64,000 bases of DNA. It comes from Escherichia marmotae. GTDB lineage: Bacteria; Pseudomonadota; Gammaproteobacteria; Enterobacterales; Enterobacteriaceae. The notes below the pieces were generated by a model. The model was given only the letters and a program-made list of their open reading frames with translations, did no database searches and was not told the DNA's origin. Positions within the stretch are counted from its first letter, which is position 1. Every line of letters starts with the position of its first letter. Both the position numbers and the translations under genes were made by a program. The DNA lies in contig NZ_CP025979.1 in NCBI RefSeq assembly GCF_002900365.1, positions 3,968,001 to 4,032,000 of the forward strand, read 5' to 3'. Below, piece by piece: positions 35,459 through 44,450 of this stretch.

Positions 35459-36286
35459 TTAGCCGCCGAACTGGTCGGGATCGGGACCGAGGCGTTTACC
35501 TTGATCGAGTTTCGCGATTTCACCAAGTTCGTCTTTGTCGAGACGGAAATCCCAGACATTAAAGTTTTCGGCAATGCGTGAAGGTGTGACTGATTTTGGG
35601 ATCACCACCAGGCCGTTATCCAGATGCCAGCGGATGACAATCTGTGCTGGAGTTTTGCCGTATTTATCCGCCAGATCGCGAATGATTTTCTGGTCAAAGA
35701 CACCTTTTCCGCCTTGCGCTAACGGGCTCCAGGATTCGGTCTGAATTTTGTGCGTAGCGTTCCAGGCGTGAAGCTGGCGTTGCTGCATCAGCGGATGAAG
35801 TTCGATCTGATTAATCACGGGGGGCACGCCAGTTTCATCAATCAGACGTTGCAAATGGTGGATCTGGAAGTTACAGACGCCGATGCTTTTGATTAACCCC
35901 TCTTTTTGCAGCTCGATCATTCCCTTCCATGCTTCGACATAATGGTCGATAGCGGGAACGGGCCAGTGCATTAAGTAGAGATCGATATAATCAAGCTGGA
36001 GTTTTTTCAGGCTGTCCAGCAGGGCTTCACGGGGACGCTTGTGGTCGTCGTTCCACAGTTTGGTAGTGATGAACAACTCTTCTCTGGCAAGTGCGGCATT
36101 TTTCAGTGCCTTGCCGACGCCTTCTTCGTTTTTATAGGCCGCGGCGGTATCAATCGAGCGATATCCCACTTCCAGGGCTTTTTGAATCGCGGTGATTACC
36201 TCCTCATTACTTGCTTGCCAGACGCCCAGTCCCAACTGGGGCATGACATTGCCATCCTGTAGCTTAATAACGGTTGGATTAGTCAT
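35459..36286 (-). CDS. dkgA: DkgA (YqhE), 2,5-diketo-D-gluconate/methylglyoxal reductase
   Basis: 275-residue NADPH-dependent aldo-keto reductase. It reduces 2,5-diketo-gluconate, methylglyoxal and other aldehydes. The catalytic tetrad region reads GYRSIDTAAAYKNE (Asp and Tyr), TKLWNDDHK (Lys) and DLYLMHWPVP (His). The C-terminal IPKSVTPSRIAEN binds NADPH. The start MTNPTVIKLQDG gives the E. coli length; the alternative start lies eight codons upstream. It is 104 bases downstream of yqhD, its known operon partner under YqhC. Confidence 0.94.
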   Translation of the reverse strand: MTNPTVIKLQDGNVMPQLGLGVWQASNEEVITAIQKALEVGYRSIDTAAAYKNEEGVGKALKNAALAREELFITTKLWNDDHKRPREALLDSLKKLQLDYIDLYLMHWPVPAIDHYVEAWKGMIELQKEGLIKSIGVCNFQIHHLQRLIDETGVPPVINQIELHPLMQQRQLHAWNATHKIQTESWSPLAQGGKGVFDQKIIRDLADKYGKTPAQIVIRWHLDNGLVVIPKSVTPSRIAENFNVWDFRLDKDELGEIAKLDQGKRLGPDPDQFGG

Positions 36287-36389
36287 ATGTTCCTCCTTAT
36301 ATGAACTCACCAGAGCAGGCTCCGGTGAGGTGTTGTGAACTTAAGTCTGGACGAAATACCCAAAAACGAAAGTTTGAGGAGGAAAAAGC

Positions 36390-37553
36390 TTAACGGGCTG
36401 CTTCGTAAATGCGACGGCTGACATCCAGCGTAATATCATGATTTTCGCCCAGTTGGGTCATGCCGTGTTCTTCCAGCTTCTTCAGTAATGCCGGGATAGA
36501 ACTGCCGTCCAGACCGTAGTCGGACAGGCGCGTCGGCACGCCTAATTGCTCGAAGAAGTTGCGGGTAGCGGCAATTGCGGCGTCAATACGCTCGTCATCG
36601 GAACCTTCGGTGATGTTCCAGACACGTTCAGCGTATTGCAGCAGTTTCGCGCGCTTGGTGTCGCGTTTTTCATTCCATAGCGCAGGCAGGACGATAGCCA
36701 GCGTTTGCGCGTGATCCAGGCCGTGCATAGCAGTCAGTTCGTGGCCCAGCATATGCGTTGCCCAGTCCTGCGGTACGCCCGCGCCAATCAAACCGTTCAG
36801 TGCCTGAGTCGCTGCCCACATGACGTTCGCGCGCACATCGTAGTTTTCTGGCTCTTTCAGGGCTTTCGGGCCATCTTCGAGAAGCGTCAGCAAAATACCT
36901 TCTGCGAAACGATCCTGAATTTTGGCATCAACCGGTTTGGTAACATACTGTTCTACGGTGTGTACAAAGGCGTCCACTACGCCATTAGCCACCTGGCGCG
37001 GCGGCAGGGTGTAGGTATAAACCGGATCGAGCACGGCAAATACCGGCTGAACGTGGGCAGAATGAAACGCCTGTTTGTCACCGGTGGTTTTGCGAGAGAT
37101 CACCGCACCTGCGTTGGATTCTGAACCGGTCGCTGGCAGCGTCAGCACGCAGCCCATTGGGATGGCACTTTTAATCTCTTTACCACCCGTTTGCAGGATG
37201 TGCCACGGATCGACATTCTCAGGATAATTTGCTGCTGCGGCGATAAACTTGGTGCCGTCCAGTACGGAACCGCCACCAACCGCCAGCAGGAAAGTCACTT
37301 TCTGTTCGCGAACCAGTTTCACGGCGTTCATCAGCGTTTCATAAGTCGGGTTTGGTTCGATACCGCCAAACTCCAGCACGTCCATGCCTTTCAGGGAATC
37401 CAGTACTTGATCCAGAACGCCGGTTTTTTTAACGCTACCGCCGCCGTAAGTAATCAATATGCGGGCATCGTGAGGGATTTGCTCGCGTAAACCGGCGATA
37501 GCGCCTTTACCAAACAGAATGCGGGTTGGGGTATGCAGATTAAAGTTGTTCAT
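36390..37553 (-). CDS. yqhD: YqhD, NADPH-dependent aldehyde reductase
   Basis: 387-residue iron-type (group III) alcohol dehydrogenase that reduces short aldehydes and protects against lipid-peroxidation products. The cofactor loop is GGGSVLDGTKF near residue 94. Metal ligands lie in VVDAFVHTVEQ near 193 (Asp, His) and in HMLGHELTAMHGLDHAQ near 263-281 (two His). The start MNNFNLHTP gives the standard length. It is divergent from yqhC, which activates yqhD-dkgA in response to aldehydes. Confidence 0.95.
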   Translation of the reverse strand: MNNFNLHTPTRILFGKGAIAGLREQIPHDARILITYGGGSVKKTGVLDQVLDSLKGMDVLEFGGIEPNPTYETLMNAVKLVREQKVTFLLAVGGGSVLDGTKFIAAAANYPENVDPWHILQTGGKEIKSAIPMGCVLTLPATGSESNAGAVISRKTTGDKQAFHSAHVQPVFAVLDPVYTYTLPPRQVANGVVDAFVHTVEQYVTKPVDAKIQDRFAEGILLTLLEDGPKALKEPENYDVRANVMWAATQALNGLIGAGVPQDWATHMLGHELTAMHGLDHAQTLAIVLPALWNEKRDTKRAKLLQYAERVWNITEGSDDERIDAAIAATRNFFEQLGVPTRLSDYGLDGSSIPALLKKLEEHGMTQLGENHDITLDVSRRIYEAAR

Positions 37554-37746
37554 TACTTGCTCTCTTTGCTGGGCCAATATGAGGGCAGAGATCAGTCTGC
37601 CTGATGTTTGTCATTGTGGTCGCCAGCGCCGTGGCTCTCAATGCTCATTTCTGCCAATGTCTTGCCTATTTCTCCAGAGTGCTGGAGAAATAGTACAAAA
37701 TTGCGCACAATCAAATTGCCGCATTAATCCTAAGAAATTACACGAT

Positions 37747-38646
37747 ATGAAACGTGAAGAGATTTGCCGACTGCTGACGGATAAAATTAATAATCTGAAA
37801 AATAAAGAAAATAGTTTGTCAGAACTGTTGCCTGATGTGCGCTTGCTGTTTGGCGAGAATCCCGGGGCACGTACGCCGGTAATGTACGAGCCAGGCATCA
37901 TAATTCTCTTTTCCGGGCATAAAATCGGTTATATCAATGAACGAGTGTTTCGTTATGATGCCAATGAATATCTGCTACTGACGGTGCCATTACCCTTTGA
38001 GTGCGAAACTTACGCTACGCCGGAGGTGCCATTAGCGGGCTTACGTCTCAATGTTGATATTTTGCAGTTACAGGAACTGTTGATGGACATTGGCGAGGAT
38101 GAACATTTTCAACCGTCGATGGCAGCCAGCGGCATAAACTCCGCCACGCTGTCAGAAGAGATTTTATGTGCGGCGGAGCGGTTACTGGATGTGATGGAGC
38201 GACCGCTGGATGCGCGCATTCTCGGCAAGCAGATCATCCGCGAAATTCTTTACTACGTGCTGACCGGACCTTGCGGCGGAGCATTACTGGCGCTGGTCAG
38301 TCGCCAGACGCATTTCAGTCTGATTAGCCGCGTGCTGAAACGTATTGAGAATAAGTACACCGAAAATCTAAGCGTCGAGCAACTCGCGGCAGAAGCCAAT
38401 ATGAGTGTTTCTGCCTTCCATCATAATTTTAAATCTGTCACCAGCACCTCGCCTTTGCAGTATTTGAAGAACTACCGGCTGCATAAGGCGCGAATGATGA
38501 TCATCCACGATGGCATGAAAGCCAGTGCGGCAGCGATGCGTGTAGGTTATGAAAGTGCATCACAGTTCAGCCGCGAATTTAAACGTTACTTCGGTGTGAC
38601 GCCGGGTGAAGATGCAGCAAGAATGCGGGCGATGCAGGGGAGTTAA
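37747..38646 (+). CDS. yqhC: YqhC, AraC-family activator of yqhD-dkgA
   Basis: AraC-family regulator with an N-terminal AraC_N effector domain (about residues 20-160) and two helix-turn-helix motifs at the C-terminus (LSVEQLAAEANMSVSAFHHNF and AAAMRVGYESASQFSREF). I start at the ATG giving MKREEICRLL, 299 residues. The frame stays open to 37519, overlapping yqhD, and published lengths are somewhat longer, so the true start may lie 20-30 codons upstream. It is divergent from yqhD and is its known aldehyde-responsive activator. Confidence 0.88.
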   Translation: MKREEICRLLTDKINNLKNKENSLSELLPDVRLLFGENPGARTPVMYEPGIIILFSGHKIGYINERVFRYDANEYLLLTVPLPFECETYATPEVPLAGLRLNVDILQLQELLMDIGEDEHFQPSMAASGINSATLSEEILCAAERLLDVMERPLDARILGKQIIREILYYVLTGPCGGALLALVSRQTHFSLISRVLKRIENKYTENLSVEQLAAEANMSVSAFHHNFKSVTSTSPLQYLKNYRLHKARMMIIHDGMKASAAAMRVGYESASQFSREFKRYFGVTPGEDAARMRAMQGS

Positions 38647-38685
38647 ATGCGTTCCCGGCATTGCTGCCGGGAACAGAGGAAAATG

Positions 38686-39345
38686 TCAGGCGTTACCGTA
38701 TTTTTTTTTAATTACCACAAACAGCGTGCCTAACAGGCCTGCGGTTAACAGGGCAATTGGCAGGATCATCAGAAACGTCATCACCTGATCTTCATGGCGT
38801 TTAACGAACGGGATCATGCTTAAGGCGTAACCAAAACTGGTCACCACGCTGACCCACAGCAGTCCACTTAGCCAGTTGAAAAACTGGAAGCGACGGTTTG
38901 GCAGACCGGAAATCCCCGCCATTGTTGGCAGCAGCGTGCGGACAAATGCGAGAAAACGCCCAGCCAGCAGAGCCAGCAAACCGTGGCGGTCAAACATACA
39001 GGTGGCGCGTTGATGATATTTAGCCGGAAGCTGCGCCAGCCAGCCTTTCACCGTTTTGGTATTACCTAACCAACGTCCCTGAATATAACTTAACCAGCAG
39101 CCCAGACTGGCTGCGGCAGTCAGAATCGCGATTGTTGGCAGAAAATCCATAACCCCCTGGGCAATCAGTGCGCCAGCCAGTATTAACAAGCTGTCGCCTG
39201 GCAAAAACGAGGCGGGCAACAGGCCGTTTTCTAAAAACAGCGTGGCAAACATGACAAAGTAAACAACGCTAACAATATGAGGGTCCGCCAGCGCGGCAAA
39301 GTCGTGTTGCCAGAGCGCAGCGATAATGTCTTGAATAACAGCCAT
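38686..39345 (-). CDS. yghB: YghB, DedA-family membrane protein
   Basis: 219-residue inner-membrane protein of the DedA family, redundant with YqjA in E. coli and needed for normal division, proton motive force and envelope integrity; recent work places the family among undecaprenyl-phosphate or phospholipid flippases. The family core is seen: FLENGLLPASFLPGDSLLILAG-type segment near residue 40 (with Glu39 and Asp51) and FLAFVRTLLPTMAGISGLP near 130 (with the conserved Arg). Four to five hydrophobic stretches are present. It is convergent with yqhC. Confidence 0.94.
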   Translation of the reverse strand: MAVIQDIIAALWQHDFAALADPHIVSVVYFVMFATLFLENGLLPASFLPGDSLLILAGALIAQGVMDFLPTIAILTAAASLGCWLSYIQGRWLGNTKTVKGWLAQLPAKYHQRATCMFDRHGLLALLAGRFLAFVRTLLPTMAGISGLPNRRFQFFNWLSGLLWVSVVTSFGYALSMIPFVKRHEDQVMTFLMILPIALLTAGLLGTLFVVIKKKYGNA

Positions 39346-39484
39346 GGACTTTCCTGTGGAACAGCGTTTAAGCCTTTATTTGCCTATTGTACTCCTGAAT
39401 CGTCCGGGACGCCTTGATCCCGGACGCAACAATTTAAGACTAATCACAATTAAATGTCTGCAAAATTGTCCAAATTTGGCAATG

Positions 39485-40672
39485 TTACACAATTCGTGCA
39501 AAGCCCGCGTCCAGATCGGCAATCAGATCGTCGACGTTTTCCAGACCAATATGCAGGCGAATCAACGTGCCGCTGAAATCAATCTTTCCTTGTGGGCGGA
39601 TGGCTGCGATATGTTCCGGCTGATTCGCAAGGATCAACGATTCATAGCCGCCCCACGAGTAGGCCATGCTAAATAAACTGAAGTTATCCAGATAGTTCGC
39701 CAGTTCTTCGTCGTTGAGTTTTTTCTTCAGCACAAAGGAAAATAGTCCGCTGCTACCTGTAAAGTCTCGTTTCCAGAACTCATGGCCTTTACTTTCCGGC
39801 AGAGCAGGGTGGTTAACCCGCTCAACCAGCGGATGCGCTGCCAGCCATTCCGCAACTTTCAGACTGCTTTCATGATGCTGGCGCAGACGCACACCTAAAG
39901 TGCGCAAGCCACGGCTGGTCATATAGGCGGTATCGGCATCGACCATCTGCCCCATCAGATAAGAGTTCTCCCGCAGTTGCTCCCAACAACGGGCATTGCA
40001 CACCGCGGTGCCGATCATCGCATCTGAGTGACCCACAAGATATTTGGTGGCGGCCTGAATGGAAATATCGATACCAAAATCAAGGGCTTTGAACAGCACT
40101 CCGGCAGCCCAGGTGTTATCAATCATAATGATGGCGTCCGGCACCACGCTGCGCACGGCGGCGACAATCGCCGGAACATCATGCACTTCCATAGTGATGG
40201 AACCTGGCGATTCCAGAAACACCACTTTGGTATTTGGCTGCAGATGTTTAACGATATTCGCGCCAATCAGCGGATCAAACCACGATGTCGTTACGCCCAA
40301 TTTGCTGAGGATTTTGCTACAAAAATCCTGACTCGGTTCGTAGGCTGTGTTGGTCATCAACACATGATCGCCTTGTTCGACAAACGCGAGAATGGAATTG
40401 GCAACGGCTGCCGCCCCGCAAGGAAACAGCACGCAGCCTGCGCCACCTTCCAGTTCACACATCGCTTCTTGCAATGAGAAGTGCGTTAACGTTCCGCGGC
40501 GGCCATAGAATAATTCACCATTGGCACGATTACGCGTCGCGTGTTTTTTTGCTTCCACACTATCAAAGACCAGCGAAGAGGCGCGCTGAATCACGCTATT
40601 TACCGCGCCAAGGGTATATTTTTTGCTGCGTCCTGCATTGACCAGTTGAGTATCAAGTTGTTTGTCTGCCAT
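39485..40672 (-). CDS. metC: MetC, cystathionine beta-lyase
   Basis: 395-residue PLP enzyme of methionine synthesis that splits cystathionine into homocysteine, pyruvate and ammonia. The PLP lysine lies in SIQAATKYLVGHSD near residue 210; PLP-contact residues include YGRRGT near 56-60 and the DNTWAAG segment near 185. The start MADKQLDTQLV gives the standard length, although the frame stays open 45 codons upstream. Two adjacent met boxes lie just before it. It is divergent from exbBD. Confidence 0.96.
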   Translation of the reverse strand: MADKQLDTQLVNAGRSKKYTLGAVNSVIQRASSLVFDSVEAKKHATRNRANGELFYGRRGTLTHFSLQEAMCELEGGAGCVLFPCGAAAVANSILAFVEQGDHVLMTNTAYEPSQDFCSKILSKLGVTTSWFDPLIGANIVKHLQPNTKVVFLESPGSITMEVHDVPAIVAAVRSVVPDAIIMIDNTWAAGVLFKALDFGIDISIQAATKYLVGHSDAMIGTAVCNARCWEQLRENSYLMGQMVDADTAYMTSRGLRTLGVRLRQHHESSLKVAEWLAAHPLVERVNHPALPESKGHEFWKRDFTGSSGLFSFVLKKKLNDEELANYLDNFSLFSMAYSWGGYESLILANQPEHIAAIRPQGKIDFSGTLIRLHIGLENVDDLIADLDAGFARIV

Positions 40673-40690
40673 GTCGGGATTCCTGTTTTT

Positions 40691-40706
40691 ATACGTCTGG
40701 ATGTCT
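40691..40706 (-). promoter_or_regulatory. MetJ operator (two met boxes) before metC
   Basis: On the minus strand AGACATCC and AGACGTAT lie end to end, each close to the 8-bp met box AGACGTCT (two mismatches each). They start about 20 bases before the metC ATG, the expected place for MetJ repression. Confidence 0.75.
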
Positions 40707-40841
40707 AAACTAGCATGAATAATAGTGGGCGCATCCTGAAGAATTGGCATAAAGCAGAAAATTTTCGCAAATGTTGTGCTGGTGGCTTTTTTACTGCGTA
40801 AACGCAAAGAAAAGAAAGCAAAGGTACGGCAGTATGCAAAT

Positions 40842-40860
40842 AGTAATGAGAACGACTATC
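40842..40860 (+). promoter_or_regulatory. Fur-box-like site before exbB
   Basis: AGTAATGAGAACGACTATC matches the Fur consensus at 13 of 19 positions by hand count. It lies 64 bases before the exbB start. Fur repression of exbBD is established in E. coli. Confidence 0.65.
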
Positions 40861-40923
40861 AATTCGACGTCGTTTTGATATTATTGTGCGCAGATTTTGT
40901 GACTTGCGTCCTGGAGATACACA

Positions 40924-41658
40924 GTGGGTAATAATTTAATGCAGACGGATCTTTCCGTCTGGGGTATGTATCAGCACGCCGATATTGTCGTTAAGTGCGT
41001 GATGATTGGGCTGATTCTGGCCTCCGTAGTCACCTGGGCAATCTTCTTCAGCAAGAGCGTTGAGTTCTTCAACCAGAAGCGTCGCCTGAAGCGTGAACAG
41101 CAACTGCTGGCTGAAGCTCGCTCCTTAAACCAGGCCAACGATATCGCCGCTGATTTTGGTAGCAAAAGCTTAAGTCTGCATTTGCTCAATGAAGCGCAGA
41201 ACGAGCTGGAACTGTCAGAAGGCAGCGACGATAACGACGGTATTAAAGAGCGCACCAGTTTCCGCCTTGAACGTCGGGTCGCCGCAGTGGGGCGTCAAAT
41301 GGGGCGCGGTAACGGCTACCTTGCAACCATCGGCGCGATTTCGCCGTTTGTGGGGCTGTTTGGTACAGTCTGGGGCATCATGAACAGCTTTATCGGTATT
41401 GCGCAAACGCAGACTACCAACCTGGCAGTTGTTGCACCGGGCATCGCAGAAGCGCTGCTGGCAACGGCAATCGGTCTGGTGGCAGCAATTCCGGCGGTTG
41501 TTATCTATAACGTATTCGCACGTCAGATTGGCGGCTTTAAAGCGATGCTGGGTGATGTCGCAGCGCAGGTGCTGTTGCTGCAAAGCCGTGATCTGGATCT
41601 GGAAGCCAGCGCCGCTGCGCATCCGGTTCGTGTCGCACAAAAATTACGCGCAGGATAA
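40924..41658 (+). CDS. exbB: ExbB, TonB energy-transduction pentamer subunit
   Basis: 244-residue inner-membrane proton-channel subunit that with ExbD and TonB energises outer-membrane receptors, including the siderophore receptor in this window. It starts with GTG after a CCTGGAG ribosome-binding site. Three membrane helices are seen: near residues 22-42, 128-150 (IGAISPFVGLFGTVWGIMNSF) and 175-200 (ALLATAIGLVAAIPAVVIYN). exbD follows after six bases. The MotA/TolQ/ExbB family proton path residues lie in the last two helices. Confidence 0.97.
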   Translation: MGNNLMQTDLSVWGMYQHADIVVKCVMIGLILASVVTWAIFFSKSVEFFNQKRRLKREQQLLAEARSLNQANDIAADFGSKSLSLHLLNEAQNELELSEGSDDNDGIKERTSFRLERRVAAVGRQMGRGNGYLATIGAISPFVGLFGTVWGIMNSFIGIAQTQTTNLAVVAPGIAEALLATAIGLVAAIPAVVIYNVFARQIGGFKAMLGDVAAQVLLLQSRDLDLEASAAAHPVRVAQKLRAG

Positions 41659-41664
41659 TGTCCG

Positions 41665-42090
41665 ATGGCAATGCATCTTAACGAAAACCTCGACGATAAC
41701 GGCGAAATGCACGACATCAACGTGACGCCGTTTATCGACGTGATGTTGGTTCTGCTGATTATCTTTATGGTGGCGGCACCGTTAGCGACGGTAGATGTGA
41801 AGGTGAACTTGCCTGCTTCTACCAGCACGCCGCAGCCGCGCCCGGAAAAACCGGTTTATCTGTCGGTGAAGGCGGATAACTCGATGTTCATCGGTAACGA
41901 TCCTGTCACCGATGAAACGATGGTTACGGCACTGAATGCGTTAACCGAAGGTAAGAAAGATACCACCATCTTCTTCCGCGCGGACAAAACCGTCGATTAC
42001 GAGACGTTGATGAAGGTAATGGATACGCTGCATCAGGCGGGTTACCTGAAGATAGGTCTGGTTGGCGAAGAAACTGCCAAAGCGAAGTAA
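41665..42090 (+). CDS. exbD: ExbD, TonB energy-transduction dimer subunit
   Basis: 141-residue partner of ExbB. A short cytoplasmic lead (ENLDDNGEMHDINVTPF) precedes one membrane helix with the proton-carrying Asp25 in PFIDVMLVLLIIF. The periplasmic domain follows (KVNLPAS to GLVGEETAKAK). It is six bases from exbB and ends the operon; a block of REP repeats follows. Confidence 0.97.
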   Translation: MAMHLNENLDDNGEMHDINVTPFIDVMLVLLIIFMVAAPLATVDVKVNLPASTSTPQPRPEKPVYLSVKADNSMFIGNDPVTDETMVTALNALTEGKKDTTIFFRADKTVDYETLMKVMDTLHQAGYLKIGLVGEETAKAK

Positions 42091-42099
42091 CGCAGAATT

Positions 42100-42320
42100 G
42101 CCTGATGCGCTGCGCTTATCAGGCCTACAGACTCTATCGCAATATATTGAATTTGCATGAATTTGTAGGCCGGATAAGGCGTTCATGCCGCATCCGACAT
42201 TCGGTGCTCAATGCCTGATGCGACGCTGGCGCGTCTTATCCGGCCTACAAAATCTATTGCAACGTTTTGAATTTTCATGAGTTTGCAGGCCTGATGAGGT
42301 GTTTTCGCCGCATCAGGCAA
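42100..42320. repeat. BIME: cluster of REP elements after exbD
   Basis: Alternating REP units in both orientations: GCCTGATGCGCTGCGCTTATCAGGCCTACA, split here as GCCTGATGCG...TATCAGGCCTACA, then TGTAGGCCGGATAAGGCG...CATCCGACA, GCCTGATGCGACG...TATCCGGCCTACA, and CAGGCCTGATGAGG...CATCAGGC. At least four units are seen with AT-rich spacers that themselves look alike (TTGAATTTGCATGA and TTGAATTTTCATGA). Such clusters affect 3' mRNA stability and can bind IHF or DNA gyrase. Confidence 0.9.
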
Positions 42321-42337
42321 GAGTTAAAAGCACAATG

Positions 42338-42371
42338 ATGCCCGGTCGCTTCTCACAACCGGGCATTTTTT
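42338..42371 (+). terminator. Terminator beyond the REP cluster
   Basis: ATGCCCGGT / ACCGGGCAT arms around CGCTTCTCACA, followed by six T. The T-run touches the stop codon of the yghA remnant on the opposite strand. Confidence 0.8.
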
Positions 42372-42592
42372 CAGCCTAAATGCTCACCGCCGCACACGCC
42401 GTGCACTTCCGCAGTGACGTATCCCTTTCTCCGCGACCTGTTTCGCCAGACCACGGCTGTAGTTAAGAATCGCCGTTTTCGTTGCAGCATAATCCAGCAA
42501 GTGTGGGCTTGGCTGATACGCCTGGATTGACGAAGTGGTTATGATACCGGAGCCTTTCGGCAACAATGGAATCGCTTCCTGGTTAATAAGGT
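42371..42592 (-). pseudogene. yghA: yghA remnant (short-chain dehydrogenase), internal and 5' deletions
   Basis: Read on the minus strand, the segment from QEAIPLLPKGSG through the SDR active-site block (SSIQAYQPSPHLLDYAATKTAILNY with catalytic Ser, Tyr and Lys) to AEKGIR matches the middle of YghA, a 294-residue NADP-dependent aldehyde reductase. After GIR the frame jumps. The genuine C-terminus TAEVHGVCGGEHLG follows in another frame and ends at 42371. So about 75-80 codons between these points are missing, as are all residues before QEAIP. The catalytic fold cannot form. The gene normally sits here between exbD and yqhA. Confidence 0.85.
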
Positions 42593-42602
42593 AACCAGGA
42601 AG
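42575..42602. repeat. Perfect 11-bp inverted repeat at the yghA deletion edge
   Basis: CTTCCTGGTTA (42575-42585) and its complement TAACCAGGAAG (42592-42602) around ATAAGG. The left arm lies in the surviving yghA sequence and the right arm in DNA that is not yghA, so the repeat straddles the apparent breakpoint. Confidence 0.6.
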
Positions 42603-42719
42603 ATCCCTAAACGTCGGATTTATGCGACAAAGGATTAACGTATATGTTGATTGGCTGTTGCGTGCTGTTTACTCAATTACGATATACTGTTGCCCGTTTT
42701 AACTACACGACAGGAATGT

Positions 42720-43214
42720 ATGGAACGTTTTCTTGAAAATGCAATGTATGCTTCTCGCTGGCTGCTTGCCCCCGTGTACTTTGGCCTTTCGCTGGCGCTG
42801 GTTGCCCTGGCGCTGAAGTTCTTTCAGGAGATTATTCACGTATTGCCGAATATCTTCTCGATAGCGGAATCTGATTTGATCCTCGTGTTACTGTCGCTGG
42901 TAGATATGACGCTGGTTGGCGGTTTGCTGGTGATGGTAATGTTTTCCGGTTATGAGAATTTTGTCTCGCAGTTAGATATCTCCGAGAACAAAGAGAAGCT
43001 GAACTGGCTGGGGAAAATGGATGCTACGTCGCTGAAAAATAAAGTGGCGGCGTCGATTGTGGCAATCTCTTCCATTCACTTACTGCGCGTCTTTATGGAT
43101 GCGAAAAATGTCCCGGATAACAAACTGATGTGGTACGTCATTATCCATCTGACGTTTGTGCTCTCTGCATTTGTGATGGGCTATCTTGACCGACTCACCC
43201 GTCATAATCACTGA
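42720..43214 (+). CDS. yqhA: YqhA, UPF0114 inner-membrane protein
   Basis: 164-residue membrane protein of the UPF0114 family with three to four hydrophobic helices (residues 14-35, 52-75, 108-126, 135-155). The start MERFLENAMYASRW has CAGGA before it and gives the E. coli length; the frame is open 23 codons further upstream. A conserved block is SGYENFVSQLD near 80. Function is unknown. It now lies directly beside the yghA remnant. Confidence 0.9.
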   Translation: MERFLENAMYASRWLLAPVYFGLSLALVALALKFFQEIIHVLPNIFSIAESDLILVLLSLVDMTLVGGLLVMVMFSGYENFVSQLDISENKEKLNWLGKMDATSLKNKVAASIVAISSIHLLRVFMDAKNVPDNKLMWYVIIHLTFVLSAFVMGYLDRLTRHNH

Positions 43215-43253
43215 TCTTATTCGGGCGCGGTTCTCGCGCCCGGTATTAACACG

Positions 43254-44294
43254 TTATTTATCGGAAGACGCCTGCCACAGATTTAGCTCGCCATCAGCGA
43301 TATGTTGGTCAATCTGCGCCAGTTCTTCGGCACTAAACAGCAGATTATTTAGCGCCTGTACGTTCTCCTCCAGTTGCTCCGGACGGCTGGCACCAATCAA
43401 TACCGACGTCACTCGATCATCTTTCAGCAACCAGCTTAATGCCATTTGAGCCATAGATTGACCACGCTGCTGTGCCATTTCATTTAATAAACGCAGACTG
43501 TTGAGGTTGGCGTTGGTAAGCATTTTCGGCGTCAGGCCGCGAACTTTGTGCCCTTCACGATGCATCCGAGAATCTTCAGGAATACCGTTGAGATATTTTC
43601 CGGTTAACAATCCCTGGGCGAGCGGAGTGAAGGCAATGCAGCCCACACCGTTATTTTCCAGGGTATCCAGCAGACCGCTTTTATCCACCCAGCGGTTCAG
43701 TAAATTGTACGAAGGTTGGTGAATTAGCAGCGGAATTTTCCACTCGTGTAGCAACTCGACCATTTTTTGCGTTCGCTCTGGCGAGTAAGACGATATCCCG
43801 ACATACAGAGCCTTACCACTTTGCACCGCATGGGCCAGCGCTGACGCGGTTTCTTCCATCGGCGTATTTTCATCGACGCGATGAGAGTAAAAGATATCGA
43901 CATACTCCAGCCCCATACGTTTCAGGCTTTGGTCGAGGCTGGCGAGCAGGTATTTACGCGACCCGCCAGAGCCATACGGGCCGGGCCACATATCGTAGCC
44001 AGCTTTGGTGGAGATGATTAACTCGTCACGATAAGCGGCAAAATCTTCCCGCAGCAGACGGCCAAAGTTCTCTTCCGCACTGCCAGGAGGCGGGCCGTAG
44101 TTGTTGGCTAAATCAAAGTGCGTAATGCCCAAATCAAAGGCTTTACGCAGGATCGCACGCTGTGACTCCAGCGCGTTGACGTGACCAAAATTGTGCCACA
44201 AACCGAGCGATAACGCGGGCAGGCGTAAACCGCTTTTTCCGCAATAGCGGTACTGCATCTGCTCGTAACGCTCGGGATTCGCTAACCAGACCAT
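43254..44294 (-). CDS. gpr: Gpr (YghZ), L-glyceraldehyde 3-phosphate reductase
   Basis: 346-residue aldo-keto reductase (AKR14 group) that reduces L-glyceraldehyde 3-phosphate and methylglyoxal with NADPH. Catalytic residues appear in HFDLANNYGPPPGSAE (Asp, Tyr), STKAGYDMW (Lys) and IFYSHRVDEN (His). The C-terminal SVLIGASRPEQLEENVQ binds the cofactor phosphate. Length is standard. It is the third aldehyde-reducing gene in the window, with dkgA and yqhD. Confidence 0.95.
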   Translation of the reverse strand: MVWLANPERYEQMQYRYCGKSGLRLPALSLGLWHNFGHVNALESQRAILRKAFDLGITHFDLANNYGPPPGSAEENFGRLLREDFAAYRDELIISTKAGYDMWPGPYGSGGSRKYLLASLDQSLKRMGLEYVDIFYSHRVDENTPMEETASALAHAVQSGKALYVGISSYSPERTQKMVELLHEWKIPLLIHQPSYNLLNRWVDKSGLLDTLENNGVGCIAFTPLAQGLLTGKYLNGIPEDSRMHREGHKVRGLTPKMLTNANLNSLRLLNEMAQQRGQSMAQMALSWLLKDDRVTSVLIGASRPEQLEENVQALNNLLFSAEELAQIDQHIADGELNLWQASSDK

Positions 44295-44450
44295 GACATC
44301 TCCTTTCCACTGTTCAATTTCGAAACGATGTTTCTAGTCTAGCGATTTGCCAGGGGAGATCCCGTAGCATCGCTCACAGTGTGACGAAAAACTGGGCAAA
44401 AACACGTGCTTATGCTTTGCTTAAAAAAACACCAGTTGAGGAGTGAAACG

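Noticed and set aside
42100..42320. Possible CRISPR array
   Set aside because: Repeats are palindromic REP units in alternating orientation, without constant direct repeats and unique spacers.
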